DNA of 41,168 nucleotides from a virus, in IMG/VR virus record IMGVR_UViG_3300047564_002855, positions 1 through 41,168 of that record. The stretch is one strand, 5' to 3'. Below the pieces are notes generated by a model. It was not told the DNA's origin, did not search any database, and worked only from the letters and a program-made list of their open reading frames with translations. Every line of letters starts with the position of its first letter. Position 1 is the stretch's first letter. Position numbers and translations under genes: made by a program. Shown piece after piece: positions 21,356 through 29,530 of this stretch.

Positions 21356-21836
21356 CAGCATCAAGAACTTCATCAAGGACCGTCCCCACTTCATCTTCGT
21401 CGTGGTCCTGATCGCAACCCTCGGCACGGTCCTCGCCGCCCTGCAGGGATGCAACCTCGCCTCGTTCGTCAAGGTCGACGTGCCTCCTCAGGTGGCCGTC
21501 GCCGTGGGAGCCAGCGAGGAGACGACCCTCGACGAGGTCGACATGGTGTGGGCCGACTGGAAGATCTACGTCGAGACCAACACCAACCGCTTCGAGCGCT
21601 CCATCGAGGACGCTCAGGAGCGCTATGCGGTGATCTCGCAGATCACCGACATCGGCATCAAGGCGGCGGAAGGCGAGATCAGCGGTCTACCGGGAGGTAC
21701 CATCCTCCTGTCGGGACTGTCGCTTCTCGCCGGTCTCTTCCTGAAGCGCCCGGGCGAGGACGCCCGTGTCGCCAAGGAGAAGCGCGACAGCTACAACAAG
21801 GGCATCGAGATCGGTGCCTCCGTCAAGCAGACCTGA
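21348..21836 (+). CDS. Probable membrane lipoprotein between scaffold and capsid genes
   Basis: The protein has 162 residues. Basic residues at the N-terminus are followed by a hydrophobic core (FIFVVVLIATLGTVLAAL) and the lipobox-like LQGC, with C35 as the possible lipidated residue. The middle (about 50-110) is polar and helical. A second hydrophobic stretch follows (GGTILLSGLSLLAGLFL, about 118-134) with a charged tail. This fits a lipoprotein or a two-helix membrane protein. T7 has no gene at this place. A lysis role (holin, spanin partner), or exclusion of other phages, is possible; none is shown by the residues. Confidence 0.75.
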   Translation: MVDSIKNFIKDRPHFIFVVVLIATLGTVLAALQGCNLASFVKVDVPPQVAVAVGASEETTLDEVDMVWADWKIYVETNTNRFERSIEDAQERYAVISQITDIGIKAAEGEISGLPGGTILLSGLSLLAGLFLKRPGEDARVAKEKRDSYNKGIEIGASVKQT

Positions 21837-21837
21837 C

Positions 21838-21853
21838 GCACGGTTCGCCGTGC
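21838..21853 (+). promoter_or_regulatory. UUCG-capped hairpin
   Basis: GCACGG-TTCG-CCGTGC is a perfect 6-bp stem with a UUCG tetraloop, starting two bases after the stop of the preceding gene. No T-run follows, so it is more likely an mRNA 3'-end stabiliser or processing mark than a terminator. Confidence 0.6.
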
Positions 21854-21854
21854 T

Positions 21855-21915
21855 GGCCCATCATCTAAGCAGGATCCCGTTGATCGGGTGTGCGGGTATC
21901 GAATCCCGCTGGGCC
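21855..21915 (+). ncRNA. tRNA-like cloverleaf, degenerate
   Basis: GGCCCA (21855-21860) pairs with TGGGCC (21910-21915). Inside lie a weak ATC/GAT stem (21863-21875), a CCCG/CGGG hairpin (21876-21888) and GCGGG-TATCGAAT-CCCGC (21892-21909), which joins the closing stem directly, as the T-arm of a tRNA does. The T-loop has one base too many, the closing stem is six base pairs rather than seven, the anticodon-type stem is short and no CCA follows. I read it as a tRNA remnant or a tRNA mimic, not a working tRNA. Confidence 0.35.
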
Positions 21916-22022
21916 TTTCCGAAGCAGAGACCGTCCGGACTCCACATGGTGTGGAACAATCCTCGAGACGACAATCAAAGCGGAGGTAATGTTTCAAATG
22001 AACTAGATAGAGAACAAGAACA
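21916..22022 (+). promoter_or_regulatory. Structured leader of the major capsid gene
   Basis: GTCCGGAC (21933-21940) is a palindrome and TCCACA-TGG-TGTGGA (21941-21955) is a 6-bp hairpin next to it. CGGAGG at 21981-21986 is the best Shine-Dalgarno in the region, but it serves a five-codon reading frame at 21989 and not the capsid start, which has only AG-rich sequence upstream. I find no copy of the 21-base promoter motif here, unlike T7, where a strong promoter lies at this place. Confidence 0.45.
21989..22006 (+). CDS. Possible five-codon leader peptide (MFQMN)
   Basis: ATG TTT CAA ATG AAC TAG follows CGGAGG with only two bases between, and ends 16 bases before the capsid ATG. It may be chance, but the ribosome site is better than that of most genes here, so a leader minicistron that delivers ribosomes to the capsid gene is possible. 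Confidence 0.25.
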   Translation: MFQMN

Positions 22023-23087
22023 ATGGCAACGACCAACCTGATCCGCTTTGGATCCAACCTCGCCAACTCGTCCCCCGCCCCGTCCGACATGTGGCTTCCC
22101 GTCTACGGCGGCGAAGTCATCACCGCCTTCCAGGAGTACAACCAGTTCCTGGACAAGGTCAACTACAAGACCATCACCAGCGGGACGACCATGAAGTTCC
22201 CCGCGACGTGGAAGATCGGCTCCGAGTACCATGAGGCCGGTACCGAGCTCCTCGGCCTCGATGTCGAGACGAAGGAGTACTCGATCAGCCTCGACGACCG
22301 TCCGCTGGTCGCCCACTTCGAGGTCGATGACATCGACACCGCGATGGCGCACTTCGACGTCCGCAACGAGATCGCCACCGAGACCGGTCGCGAACTCGCC
22401 CGTCAGATGGACCGCAAGATCGCGGCCCTCCTGCTCAACGCCGCGCGTACCAGCACCGACCTCGGCACCAACTCGTTCCCCGTCGGTGGCAACACGCTGC
22501 TCTACGGCGGCGCCACCACCGGTACGACCGACTTCAACCACGCCGACTGGGGCACCGAGGCCAACGCCGCGGCCCTCATCGAGTGGATCGGCAAGATCTG
22601 TCAGGAGATGGACGAGAACGACGTGCCTGTCTCCGAACGCTGCGCCGTGGTCAACGTCCCGCTGTACTACGCTCTCCGCAAGATGGGCCTTCCGTTCAGC
22701 AACGGCGGTACCCCCTCGTACGGCACCGCCAGCGCCAACGTCGGTACCCTCTGGGGCCGCAACGACACCGGCACCGCTGGTCCGAAGCTTCAGGACACGC
22801 AGGGCTACCAGCTCCCGATCGACGTCATGGGCGTCCCCGTGTACTGCTCGAACCACCTCCCGAACGCAACCATCTCGACCGGCCCCGCGAAGTATCAGGG
22901 CACGTTCGCCAAGAGCGGTGGCGTCGTGTTCCAGAAGTCGGCCATCGCCGTGCTTCAGATGATGGGCGTCCAGAGCGAGAAGTTCCGCGACGTCCGTCGT
23001 CAGTCGGACTTCATGGTCTCGAAGATGCTGATGGGCGGAGGCGCTCTCCGTCCGTACTGCGCGTACGAGATCCTCTCGGCCAACTGA
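22023..23087 (+). CDS. Major capsid protein, T7 gp10A-like
   Basis: The protein has 354 residues (T7 gp10A has 345). The HK97-fold T7 pattern is present: GGEVITAFQEYNQFLDKVNYKTITSG in pieces at the N-arm, KFPATWKIGSEYHEAG, VDDIDTAMAHFDVRNEIATETGRELARQMDRKI and a C-terminal QSEKFRDVRRQSDFMVSKM. Its place after the scaffold and before a terminator is that of the T7 capsid gene. The gene has strong codon bias (mostly C or G in third positions), as expected for a highly expressed protein. The only possible start is ATG 22023, since TAG at 22008 closes the frame. Confidence 0.96.
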   Translation: MATTNLIRFGSNLANSSPAPSDMWLPVYGGEVITAFQEYNQFLDKVNYKTITSGTTMKFPATWKIGSEYHEAGTELLGLDVETKEYSISLDDRPLVAHFEVDDIDTAMAHFDVRNEIATETGRELARQMDRKIAALLLNAARTSTDLGTNSFPVGGNTLLYGGATTGTTDFNHADWGTEANAAALIEWIGKICQEMDENDVPVSERCAVVNVPLYYALRKMGLPFSNGGTPSYGTASANVGTLWGRNDTGTAGPKLQDTQGYQLPIDVMGVPVYCSNHLPNATISTGPAKYQGTFAKSGGVVFQKSAIAVLQMMGVQSEKFRDVRRQSDFMVSKMLMGGGALRPYCAYEILSAN

Positions 23088-23113
23088 TCCTGGCATCCTG
23101 ATTGATTGAACCC

Positions 23114-23139
23114 GGGGGCCCCGCAAGGGGCCCTCTCTC
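23114..23139 (+). terminator. Terminator-like hairpin after the capsid gene
   Basis: GGGGGCCCC-GCAA-GGGGCCCTC forms a GC-rich stem of nine base pairs (one G-T) with a GCAA tetraloop, followed by TCTCTC and not a run of T. Its position matches the T7 late terminator, which lets part of the polymerase through. It could instead protect the capsid mRNA 3' end. Confidence 0.6.
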
Positions 23140-23160
23140 ACAAAGAAAGAAGAACACAAC

Positions 23161-23541
23161 ATGCCCGTCACCACCGGCACTGTCAATCCCACGTCCACCG
23201 TCACCAACAAGACCGTCGTCGGTCGCAACGACGGCGGCTACTCGAACGACCTCAAGTTCTCGGTCGCCGCCAGCGGCACCTGCTCTTGGACGATCGACGC
23301 TGACGCCTACCCGTGCACGTTCCTCGTCGTCAGCAACAACACGGCCGCCACGACCTTCGGCACCATCATCGCCTACAACTCCTCGACCATCGACGTCGTC
23401 GCTGGTTCGTCGGGTCTTGATGACGGCGCTCCCGGTGCCACCACCGACTTCGGCGCTGCCATCAGCAGCGGCACGATCACGCTGACCGCCGGTTCGGCCA
23501 TCACGAACCCGTCGATCGTCCGCGTCGTCCGCACCGCCTAA
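23161..23541 (+). CDS. Small beta-rich structural protein, probably a capsid decoration protein
   Basis: The protein has 126 residues, almost all Thr, Ser, Val, Ala, Gly and Asn with regular strands (MPVTTGTVNPTSTVTNKTVV, FLVVSNNTAATTFGTII), and no charged helix. It has no membrane segment. It lies directly behind the capsid gene with its own hairpin before it and a strong terminator after it, so it may be made at capsid-like levels. Composition and place suggest a head decoration or head-fibre protein. There is no specific family match. Confidence 0.75.
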   Translation: MPVTTGTVNPTSTVTNKTVVGRNDGGYSNDLKFSVAASGTCSWTIDADAYPCTFLVVSNNTAATTFGTIIAYNSSTIDVVAGSSGLDDGAPGATTDFGAAISSGTITLTAGSAITNPSIVRVVRTA

Positions 23542-23567
23542 CTGTCCCTTCGGGGAATTCGCTCCCG

Positions 23568-23599
23568 GCCCCTTACGCCGAAAGGCGTGAGGGGCTTTT
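23568..23599 (+). terminator. Strong intrinsic terminator
   Basis: GCCCCTTACGCC (23568-23579), GAAA loop, GGCGTGAGGGGC (23584-23595), then TTTT: a 12-bp stem with one wobble. It separates the head genes from the tail genes. A smaller TCCC-TTCG-GGGA hairpin lies just before it at 23545-23556. Confidence 0.85.
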
Positions 23600-23618
23600 C
23601 ACTTCAAGGAACAAACAC

Positions 23619-24227
23619 ATGGGCGCACTATCCAAGCTTGATGCCGTCAACCGCATCCTCCGGGCATCGGGAGAGTATCCCGTGTCCACCCTATCCGTCA
23701 CCGGTTCAAACGACGTCACCCTTGCCATCCAGACCTTGGATGAGGTGACGCTCCAGTGCCAGATGACGGGTCTCAACTGCAACACCGTCGAGAAGGAATT
23801 ACTTCCCGACATCGACGGTCGCATCCTCATTCCAGACGACACCCTCGCCATCGACACCGTCGGAACCGACTACGGTCGGAACATCGTCCAGCGTGGGCGT
23901 ACCCCGACCTACCTGTTCGATGTCGACAACAACACCGACATCTTCACGATCGGTACCCCACTGAACGTCCGCATCACCGTGTCACTGTCGTTCGAGTCCC
24001 TCCCCACCGCCGAGCAGTTCGAGGTGACGGATCAGGCGGCCCGAATGTACCAGATGGCTACGGTCGGAGAGATGGCTCAGGACAAGCTCCTGCAGGAGAT
24101 CGCATTCATGTCGCGAGCCAAGAGCCGCGCGGCCGACATGCGGTCCCGTGACGTCAGTGCATTCACCAGCAACACCAAGTCGGCGTGGCCCAACATCGGC
24201 GCACGTCGCAACCAAGGACCATTCTGA
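23619..24227 (+). CDS. Tail tubular protein A, T7 gp11-like
   Basis: The protein has 202 residues (T7 gp11 has 196). MGALSKLDAVNRILRASGEYPVSTL and TLDEVTLQCQMTGLNCN (in pieces) match the N-terminal helices of the family, and the C-terminus MATVGEMAQDKLLQEIAFMSRAKSRAADMRSRD is the helical end. It makes the ring that joins the portal to the tail nozzle. AAGGAACA before the ATG serves as ribosome site. It is coupled to the next gene (TGATG). Confidence 0.9.
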   Translation: MGALSKLDAVNRILRASGEYPVSTLSVTGSNDVTLAIQTLDEVTLQCQMTGLNCNTVEKELLPDIDGRILIPDDTLAIDTVGTDYGRNIVQRGRTPTYLFDVDNNTDIFTIGTPLNVRITVSLSFESLPTAEQFEVTDQAARMYQMATVGEMAQDKLLQEIAFMSRAKSRAADMRSRDVSAFTSNTKSAWPNIGARRNQGPF

Positions 24228-26332
24228 TGCTTCAGCGCATTGTCATTCCCGATCTAACAGGCGGTGTCAGCCGTCAGCCTGACGGTCAGCGTTTCCCGAA
24301 TCAGGTCGAGGAAGCAGACAATGCCGTCATGCATCTCAGCCGGGGTCTCGAAAAGCGACCCGGATCAACCGTCGTCAACGACTTTACCAACCTGTCGGAC
24401 GGAATTGGTGTTCACTGGATCGAGCGATCGGCGTCTGAACGCTACATCGTGATGTTCCACAACAACGCCTCGACTCCCGTCCACATCAGGACTCTGGACG
24501 GAACGTCGTGCACCGTCAACTACGATGCCGACGTGACCGACACCAAGGCGTACCTGACCACCGCGTACACCAACCTCAAGGCGATCACGATCGACGACAC
24601 TACCATCGTCGTGAACACGTCTGTAACCACTGATCTCGATCCGTCCACCACGTCCTATCAGTACGCCGCGACCGATGTCGACAACTCAGCCAACGCCCAC
24701 AACAAGGCGTCGTGGGAGGAGTTCGATCTCCCGCCACTGGCAGGTGGCGAAAACTGGTACGCACGTGACGATGCTCTAGGGCATCCCGCCGGATGGTACC
24801 AGTCCATCTCCACTTCGACCCAGCCGTGGTACCAGCGCGTCCAGACCCCGATGGCCGACTCGGCCCTCGATGCCGCCACGATGCCCATCCGCATCGTGCA
24901 GACATCGGCCACCGTGTTCGAGGTCAAGTTCTGTCCGTGGGTCCCACGCTACAGCGGCGACTCGCAGACCAACCCTGGCCCATCGTTCGTCGGTAAGAAG
25001 ATCACCGACGTCTGCGTCCACCGCAACCGCCTGTGGTTCTCTGCGGGTGAGAATGTCGTCGGATCGGCCGCGGGTGACTTCTACAACTTCTGGCTCGACT
25101 CGTATGCCGGCGTCACCGACTCCGATCCCATCGACGTCAAGCTGTCGTCCAAGCAGGTGACGTCCATCCTGTGGATGGCTCCGTTCCAGCGCAGCATTGT
25201 CGTCTTCACCGCCAGCGGTCAGCAGTACGAGATCCGCGCCCAAGAGGCGATGAGCCCGACCACCGTGTCGGTCATCCCGTCCACGACCTACACGTCCCCC
25301 AACGCCCGGCCGACCGTCATCGGATCCCAGCTCTACTGGGCAGCCGACAAGGGTCCATGGTCCCAGGTCTACGAGTACCTGACGGACGAGAGCGCTGCTC
25401 AGTCGATCGCAATCGACGCAGCCGCCCATGTCGACGGATACATCCCGTCGGGCATCACCGAACTCAAGGCATCGTCGTCCAACGACATGCTGTTCCTCCG
25501 CACGGGAAACTCCCTGTACGTGAACCACATGTTCTGGCAGGGAGACAAGAAGCTCCAGTCGGCGTGGTGTCGCTGGACTCTCGACGATTGCCGAACCATC
25601 CTCGGAATGCATGTGATCGACGACTACCTGTATCTGGTGTCGCGCATCACGTACAACGCCACCCACCGTCTGAGGATCGAGAAGATCGCATTGCGTCATT
25701 CCGACGCCTTGCCCTCCTACTATCCCAGGATGGACTCCATCGTCGTCGCCACCTCTGGGTCGTTCAACTCGACCACGAAGAGGACGACGTTCTCGGTTCC
25801 CTACCTGATGCCTGAACTGAACGAGGTCTTCCTCGGTCCAGACTGGGGCAACAAGGAAGGCGTTCGATACGCCATCCACACCCTGACTCCGGGAACCACG
25901 ACCACATTCGAGGTCTCCGGCAACCTGAGTGCGGAGGACGTCTACGTCGGTTGCTCCTACGACATGGTCGTGGAGTTGTCGAAGCAGCACGTCCGCGACA
26001 ACAGCGGCGTACAGGCCGTCGGTGCCCTTCAGTTGAAGCAGTGCACCGTCCACCACAGGAACACAGGTTACTTCACGTTCGTCGTGGATCCACGGACGTC
26101 TCCGGCAAACAACCGTGTCTACAAGTACACGGGCAAGTCTCTCGGGGCAATCGGATTCATCACCAACCAGAACACACTCAGCGACAAGGACAGCCAGAAC
26201 TTCAAGGTCATGGGCTCCAGCGGCAACGTCGACATCAGTCTCCGTTCCGACAGCCCTGCCCCCGTCAATGTCACGGGTCTTGAGTTCGTGGCCGACTTCG
26301 TCCTGAACAAGAGAAGCGCAGCGAGCACCTAA
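24227..26332 (+). CDS. Tail tubular protein B (nozzle), T7 gp12-like
   Basis: I use ATG 24227, giving 701 residues (T7 gp12 has 794). The N-terminus PDLTGGVSRQPDGQRFPNQVEEADN and GLEKRPGS (in pieces) is the conserved start of T7-like nozzle proteins. Further on, RNRLWFSAGENVVGSAAGDFYNFW and KDPI-type DSDPIDVKLSS, TSILWMAPFQRSIVVFTASGQQYEI and PYYPR-like motifs are typical. It forms the hexameric nozzle carrying the tail fibres. It is coupled to the next gene by TAATG. Confidence 0.93.
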   Translation: MLQRIVIPDLTGGVSRQPDGQRFPNQVEEADNAVMHLSRGLEKRPGSTVVNDFTNLSDGIGVHWIERSASERYIVMFHNNASTPVHIRTLDGTSCTVNYDADVTDTKAYLTTAYTNLKAITIDDTTIVVNTSVTTDLDPSTTSYQYAATDVDNSANAHNKASWEEFDLPPLAGGENWYARDDALGHPAGWYQSISTSTQPWYQRVQTPMADSALDAATMPIRIVQTSATVFEVKFCPWVPRYSGDSQTNPGPSFVGKKITDVCVHRNRLWFSAGENVVGSAAGDFYNFWLDSYAGVTDSDPIDVKLSSKQVTSILWMAPFQRSIVVFTASGQQYEIRAQEAMSPTTVSVIPSTTYTSPNARPTVIGSQLYWAADKGPWSQVYEYLTDESAAQSIAIDAAAHVDGYIPSGITELKASSSNDMLFLRTGNSLYVNHMFWQGDKKLQSAWCRWTLDDCRTILGMHVIDDYLYLVSRITYNATHRLRIEKIALRHSDALPSYYPRMDSIVVATSGSFNSTTKRTTFSVPYLMPELNEVFLGPDWGNKEGVRYAIHTLTPGTTTTFEVSGNLSAEDVYVGCSYDMVVELSKQHVRDNSGVQAVGALQLKQCTVHHRNTGYFTFVVDPRTSPANNRVYKYTGKSLGAIGFITNQNTLSDKDSQNFKVMGSSGNVDISLRSDSPAPVNVTGLEFVADFVLNKRSAAST

Positions 26333-26853
26333 TGCCAATCACACCAGCAGTCGCTGTCGCTATCGGCGCCGTAACCACCGCAGCATCGGTCGCATCATCT
26401 GCATACCAGAACAAGCAGCAGAAGAAGATGGCCGACTACCAGAACGCACAGCAGAAACTCGCATACGAGAAGACGCTGGCGGTCTCCAAGGCTCAGGGTG
26501 AGATCACGGCATCAGAGAAGCGTCGGCAGATCCAGAACAGATACGACGCCTACCGCGGGGCGTTGGCGGCATCGGCCGCGGAACGCGGAGCAGCCAGCAG
26601 CCGCAGCACCAGTGCCTTGGCCAACAGTCTCAGCATCCAAGCGGCACGTGAGTCGGCCAAGGTCTCCATGGAACAGCAGTTGAACCAGCAGAACCTTGCG
26701 ATCAGCGCCATGCCCCAGTGGCAGGTGGCCCAGTCGTCCTCTCCGTTCCTTGCTGGAATCCAGGGAGGTCTTCAGGGTCTCAGCATGGGCGTGAGCCTGA
26801 TGCAGGGACAACAGAGCCTCGATCTGGCTCGACAGCAAGCCGGAATCCAATAA
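26332..26853 (+). CDS. Internal virion protein, T7 gp14-like
   Basis: The protein has 173 residues (T7 gp14 has 196). A hydrophobic small-residue stretch at the N-terminus (AVAVAIGAVTTAASVASSA) is followed by Gln/Ala-rich helices (NKQQKKMADYQNAQQKLAY, AASAAERGAASSRSTSALANSLSIQAARES) and an amphipathic C-terminus. In T7, gp14 leaves the head first and forms a pore in the outer membrane. Order with the next two genes supports the call. Confidence 0.85.
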   Translation: MPITPAVAVAIGAVTTAASVASSAYQNKQQKKMADYQNAQQKLAYEKTLAVSKAQGEITASEKRRQIQNRYDAYRGALAASAAERGAASSRSTSALANSLSIQAARESAKVSMEQQLNQQNLAISAMPQWQVAQSSSPFLAGIQGGLQGLSMGVSLMQGQQSLDLARQQAGIQ

Positions 26854-26862
26854 GGAACAACC

Positions 26863-29517
26863 ATGCCACGCGAGTACAGGACAACCCCAGGGCCGGCTTC
26901 ACCTAATCCGGCCTCATTCGGCGCAGCCGATATCAATCTGCAGACGCCTCGGTTCGTCGCACAGACCGCCGTGGCCGCGCCCCAGAATCCATTCGAGGCC
27001 CTTCAGAAGATCCTCGGCATTGGAGCCGACATCGGTTCACAGATGCTGAGGATGCAGACGGCAGAGATCGAAGGAAAGATCAACTATGATCGGGCCGTAG
27101 AGGCCAAGCAGGAACGAGCCGAGGTGAAGGCTCGACGAGAAGCCTCCGACGAAGCTGCTCGATTTATGGCTGAACAGAAGCTGCGTCTTGCCAAGGCCAA
27201 GACACCTGAAGAAGCCAAGGCGATCGAGGAGGAACTGAAGTCTGCCAAGGGTCCAGAGTCCGTTGAGATGATGTCCGCACGTGCGGCTCTCGTCGAAGGA
27301 TCCGAGTCGGAAGCCCGTCAGATGCAAGCCGAACTGGACAGGGAGCAGACCAAGAAGAAGGAAGACCTTCTCAACACTGCCCGTGCCTTCAACACTCAAT
27401 ATCTCGGCAGAATCGAAAGCGCGGTGGAAGCTGGTAGCGTCGAGCAGTTGACGGCGCTTCGAGACAACGCCATCCTTGAGTTTGAAAAAGAGACCAATCC
27501 GGAGAAACGCTCTGTACTTCAGTCTCTCCGCGCTATTGCCAACAACGAGATTGAGAAGCTACAGAACAAAGCCGAAGCTGACAATGTAAAGCGTGAGAAC
27601 GCCGCAGTGACGGCTTCACGTACTCTGTGGATGGAAGCTTCCCTGCCGGTGGTTGACAAGCTAACTGGCAACATTCCAGCACTCGAGAAAAGTCTCGAGG
27701 ACGTGACTGACGACAGTCTTCGAAGGACTCTTATCGACACTGTTCGAGATGGGGTTCTACGTGACAGGCCGGAAATGATGAAAATCATGGCCGAGGCCTC
27801 ACAGGCTGAGAATGACGCGGCGTCTACTGCCATCAATCAGGCTGTTGATGGTGTCGTCAAGACCATTATCGGTCGACGCAACGCCCGTAATTATCAGGAA
27901 GCAATGGATGTCAAGATCGGTGACTACGCCAAACGGGCGGAAGAAAACATCGCTGTTCTTGACGAGATCACTACCGATCTTGATCTTCCTGTTCCTCAGC
28001 AGAAGATTGCTCTTAGAGACGCCACTGTTTCCTACGTAAACGCCGGTGAGTCCGATGTTGACAGCATGCGCCGTGCGTATTCTCTCCTTCGCCATTCGGA
28101 GCCAGCCGTGGCGGCTGCCGCGGATGCTGCCCTGAAGAAGCTTATCGAGGATACAAGCAGAGGTTTGCAGGAAGAGCGTCAGAACATCATCCAGACCACT
28201 CCCAGTACCGGTGATCTGGATGCCGCAGGGTGGAACACCCGGTTCAGGACCAAGGATGAACTCATCAACTGGTTCCTGGGTCGTATCGGAACTGACCGTG
28301 AAGCCTATGAGGCCAACCCTGATATTCAGCACGTGCTTAGTCCGACTGTGACTGCGATTGGAGAGCAATTCGATCAGGACACAGCAAGAACGGAAAGAAA
28401 CAACAGGAGTCTTGCAGCCAGAGCAAAGGCGGCCACCAGGGACGGTCGCACCACCACCAAGGTGGAGGACATCTGGAAGTACTCGCCCCTTCATCAGGCC
28501 TTCGAGGACGGTTCCTACGTGGAACTGGCCCCGAGCCAGATGTACGCGATGATGTATGAGTCCCTCGTCGGATACGCCGACGTCGCTGTCCCAGCGTCTC
28601 TTGCCAAGGTCGTCATCGACGGTGCAGACAACCCCCAGAACTTCGCTGCAGTCCAGCAGTTCTGGCGAATCATGAACAAGTCGGTCGACCCGACCGCTCG
28701 AAACGCGATGCTGTCCAACGACAAGTATCAGACTTCGTACGCGATCGCCACTGCTCTGGATTTCATGAACTTCAATCCCGAGAACACCAGCCCGGTGATC
28801 CAGAGTGTCGTCACCTCCTTCGCGTCCAATCTCAAGGCCTACAAGGAACCTGAGAAGGACTCTGTCGAGGGCAGGGCCAAGCGCAACGAGATCAACAGTG
28901 CAATTTCCACCCTCGCCCAAGGGGCGGGTCTGGACATGTCGAGGATCACCGACTACTCGGGCGTCGAGGTCAAGGAAGTGATGGGTCTCATGTCCCCGAC
29001 GGACAGGGAGATCATGTATCAGTTCGCCACCATGGCCGCCAACTATCCCGATACGGGCAGTCAGGGCGGCTTCATGGCGGAACTGATGGCCAAGAACGGC
29101 TACAGGATCTATCCTCACACCGTTCAGGGCGCACCGAAGTTCAGCCTTGTGCAGAACGTCCCGGGTCGCCTTGGTACCACTCCTCTTCCGGAACCAGCCG
29201 TGATGGAGACTAGGGAGTGGGCTGCGTACCTTGAATCTCTGAAGCCGGCCATCGCCAGGGATCTCAACAGCCGTCGTCAGCTAGACAACACTGGTACTCC
29301 CATTACCTTCTCCCCGGACAAGCTGGGGAATGTTGAAGTAGTGATGTACGATCAGGACACAAGGGACGGCTTTGCAACCGTCCGCGTCTGGGAAACCAAC
29401 CGTTGGATCAACATCGACAGTGTTCGACCGACCAAGGAGGGCTTCGAGTCCTTCAAGGCGTCGTACAAACGTCCGAAAATGGTGTCGCCTCAGGAATACG
29501 GGCGACCAAAGTTCTAA
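26863..29517 (+). CDS. Internal virion protein, T7 gp15-like
   Basis: The protein has 884 residues (T7 gp15 has 747). The N-terminus is Pro/Ala-rich, then a long charged helical region (RAVEAKQERAEVKARREAS and further) gives way to a globular C-terminal half (WGAYL-like motifs, GGFMAELMAKNGYRI). In T7, gp15 forms the tube through the periplasm. Bases about 27400-28400 are less GC-rich in third positions than the rest of the gene. The assignment rests on order and architecture, as internal virion proteins diverge quickly. Ribosome site AAGGAACAACC precedes the ATG. Confidence 0.83.
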   Translation: MPREYRTTPGPASPNPASFGAADINLQTPRFVAQTAVAAPQNPFEALQKILGIGADIGSQMLRMQTAEIEGKINYDRAVEAKQERAEVKARREASDEAARFMAEQKLRLAKAKTPEEAKAIEEELKSAKGPESVEMMSARAALVEGSESEARQMQAELDREQTKKKEDLLNTARAFNTQYLGRIESAVEAGSVEQLTALRDNAILEFEKETNPEKRSVLQSLRAIANNEIEKLQNKAEADNVKRENAAVTASRTLWMEASLPVVDKLTGNIPALEKSLEDVTDDSLRRTLIDTVRDGVLRDRPEMMKIMAEASQAENDAASTAINQAVDGVVKTIIGRRNARNYQEAMDVKIGDYAKRAEENIAVLDEITTDLDLPVPQQKIALRDATVSYVNAGESDVDSMRRAYSLLRHSEPAVAAAADAALKKLIEDTSRGLQEERQNIIQTTPSTGDLDAAGWNTRFRTKDELINWFLGRIGTDREAYEANPDIQHVLSPTVTAIGEQFDQDTARTERNNRSLAARAKAATRDGRTTTKVEDIWKYSPLHQAFEDGSYVELAPSQMYAMMYESLVGYADVAVPASLAKVVIDGADNPQNFAAVQQFWRIMNKSVDPTARNAMLSNDKYQTSYAIATALDFMNFNPENTSPVIQSVVTSFASNLKAYKEPEKDSVEGRAKRNEINSAISTLAQGAGLDMSRITDYSGVEVKEVMGLMSPTDREIMYQFATMAANYPDTGSQGGFMAELMAKNGYRIYPHTVQGAPKFSLVQNVPGRLGTTPLPEPAVMETREWAAYLESLKPAIARDLNSRRQLDNTGTPITFSPDKLGNVEVVMYDQDTRDGFATVRVWETNRWINIDSVRPTKEGFESFKASYKRPKMVSPQEYGRPKF

Positions 29518-29530
29518 GAAAGACAACTCC

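Noticed and set aside
21855-21915. A functional tRNA gene
   Set aside because: Only a remnant or mimic is supported: the T-loop is one base too long, the anticodon stem is too short, the closing stem is six base pairs and no CCA is present.
29372-29530. Upstream extension of the gp16-like gene
   Set aside because: It overlaps the conserved end of the gp15-like gene and reads as low-complexity Arg/Ser; ATG 29531 starts a sensible N-terminus.
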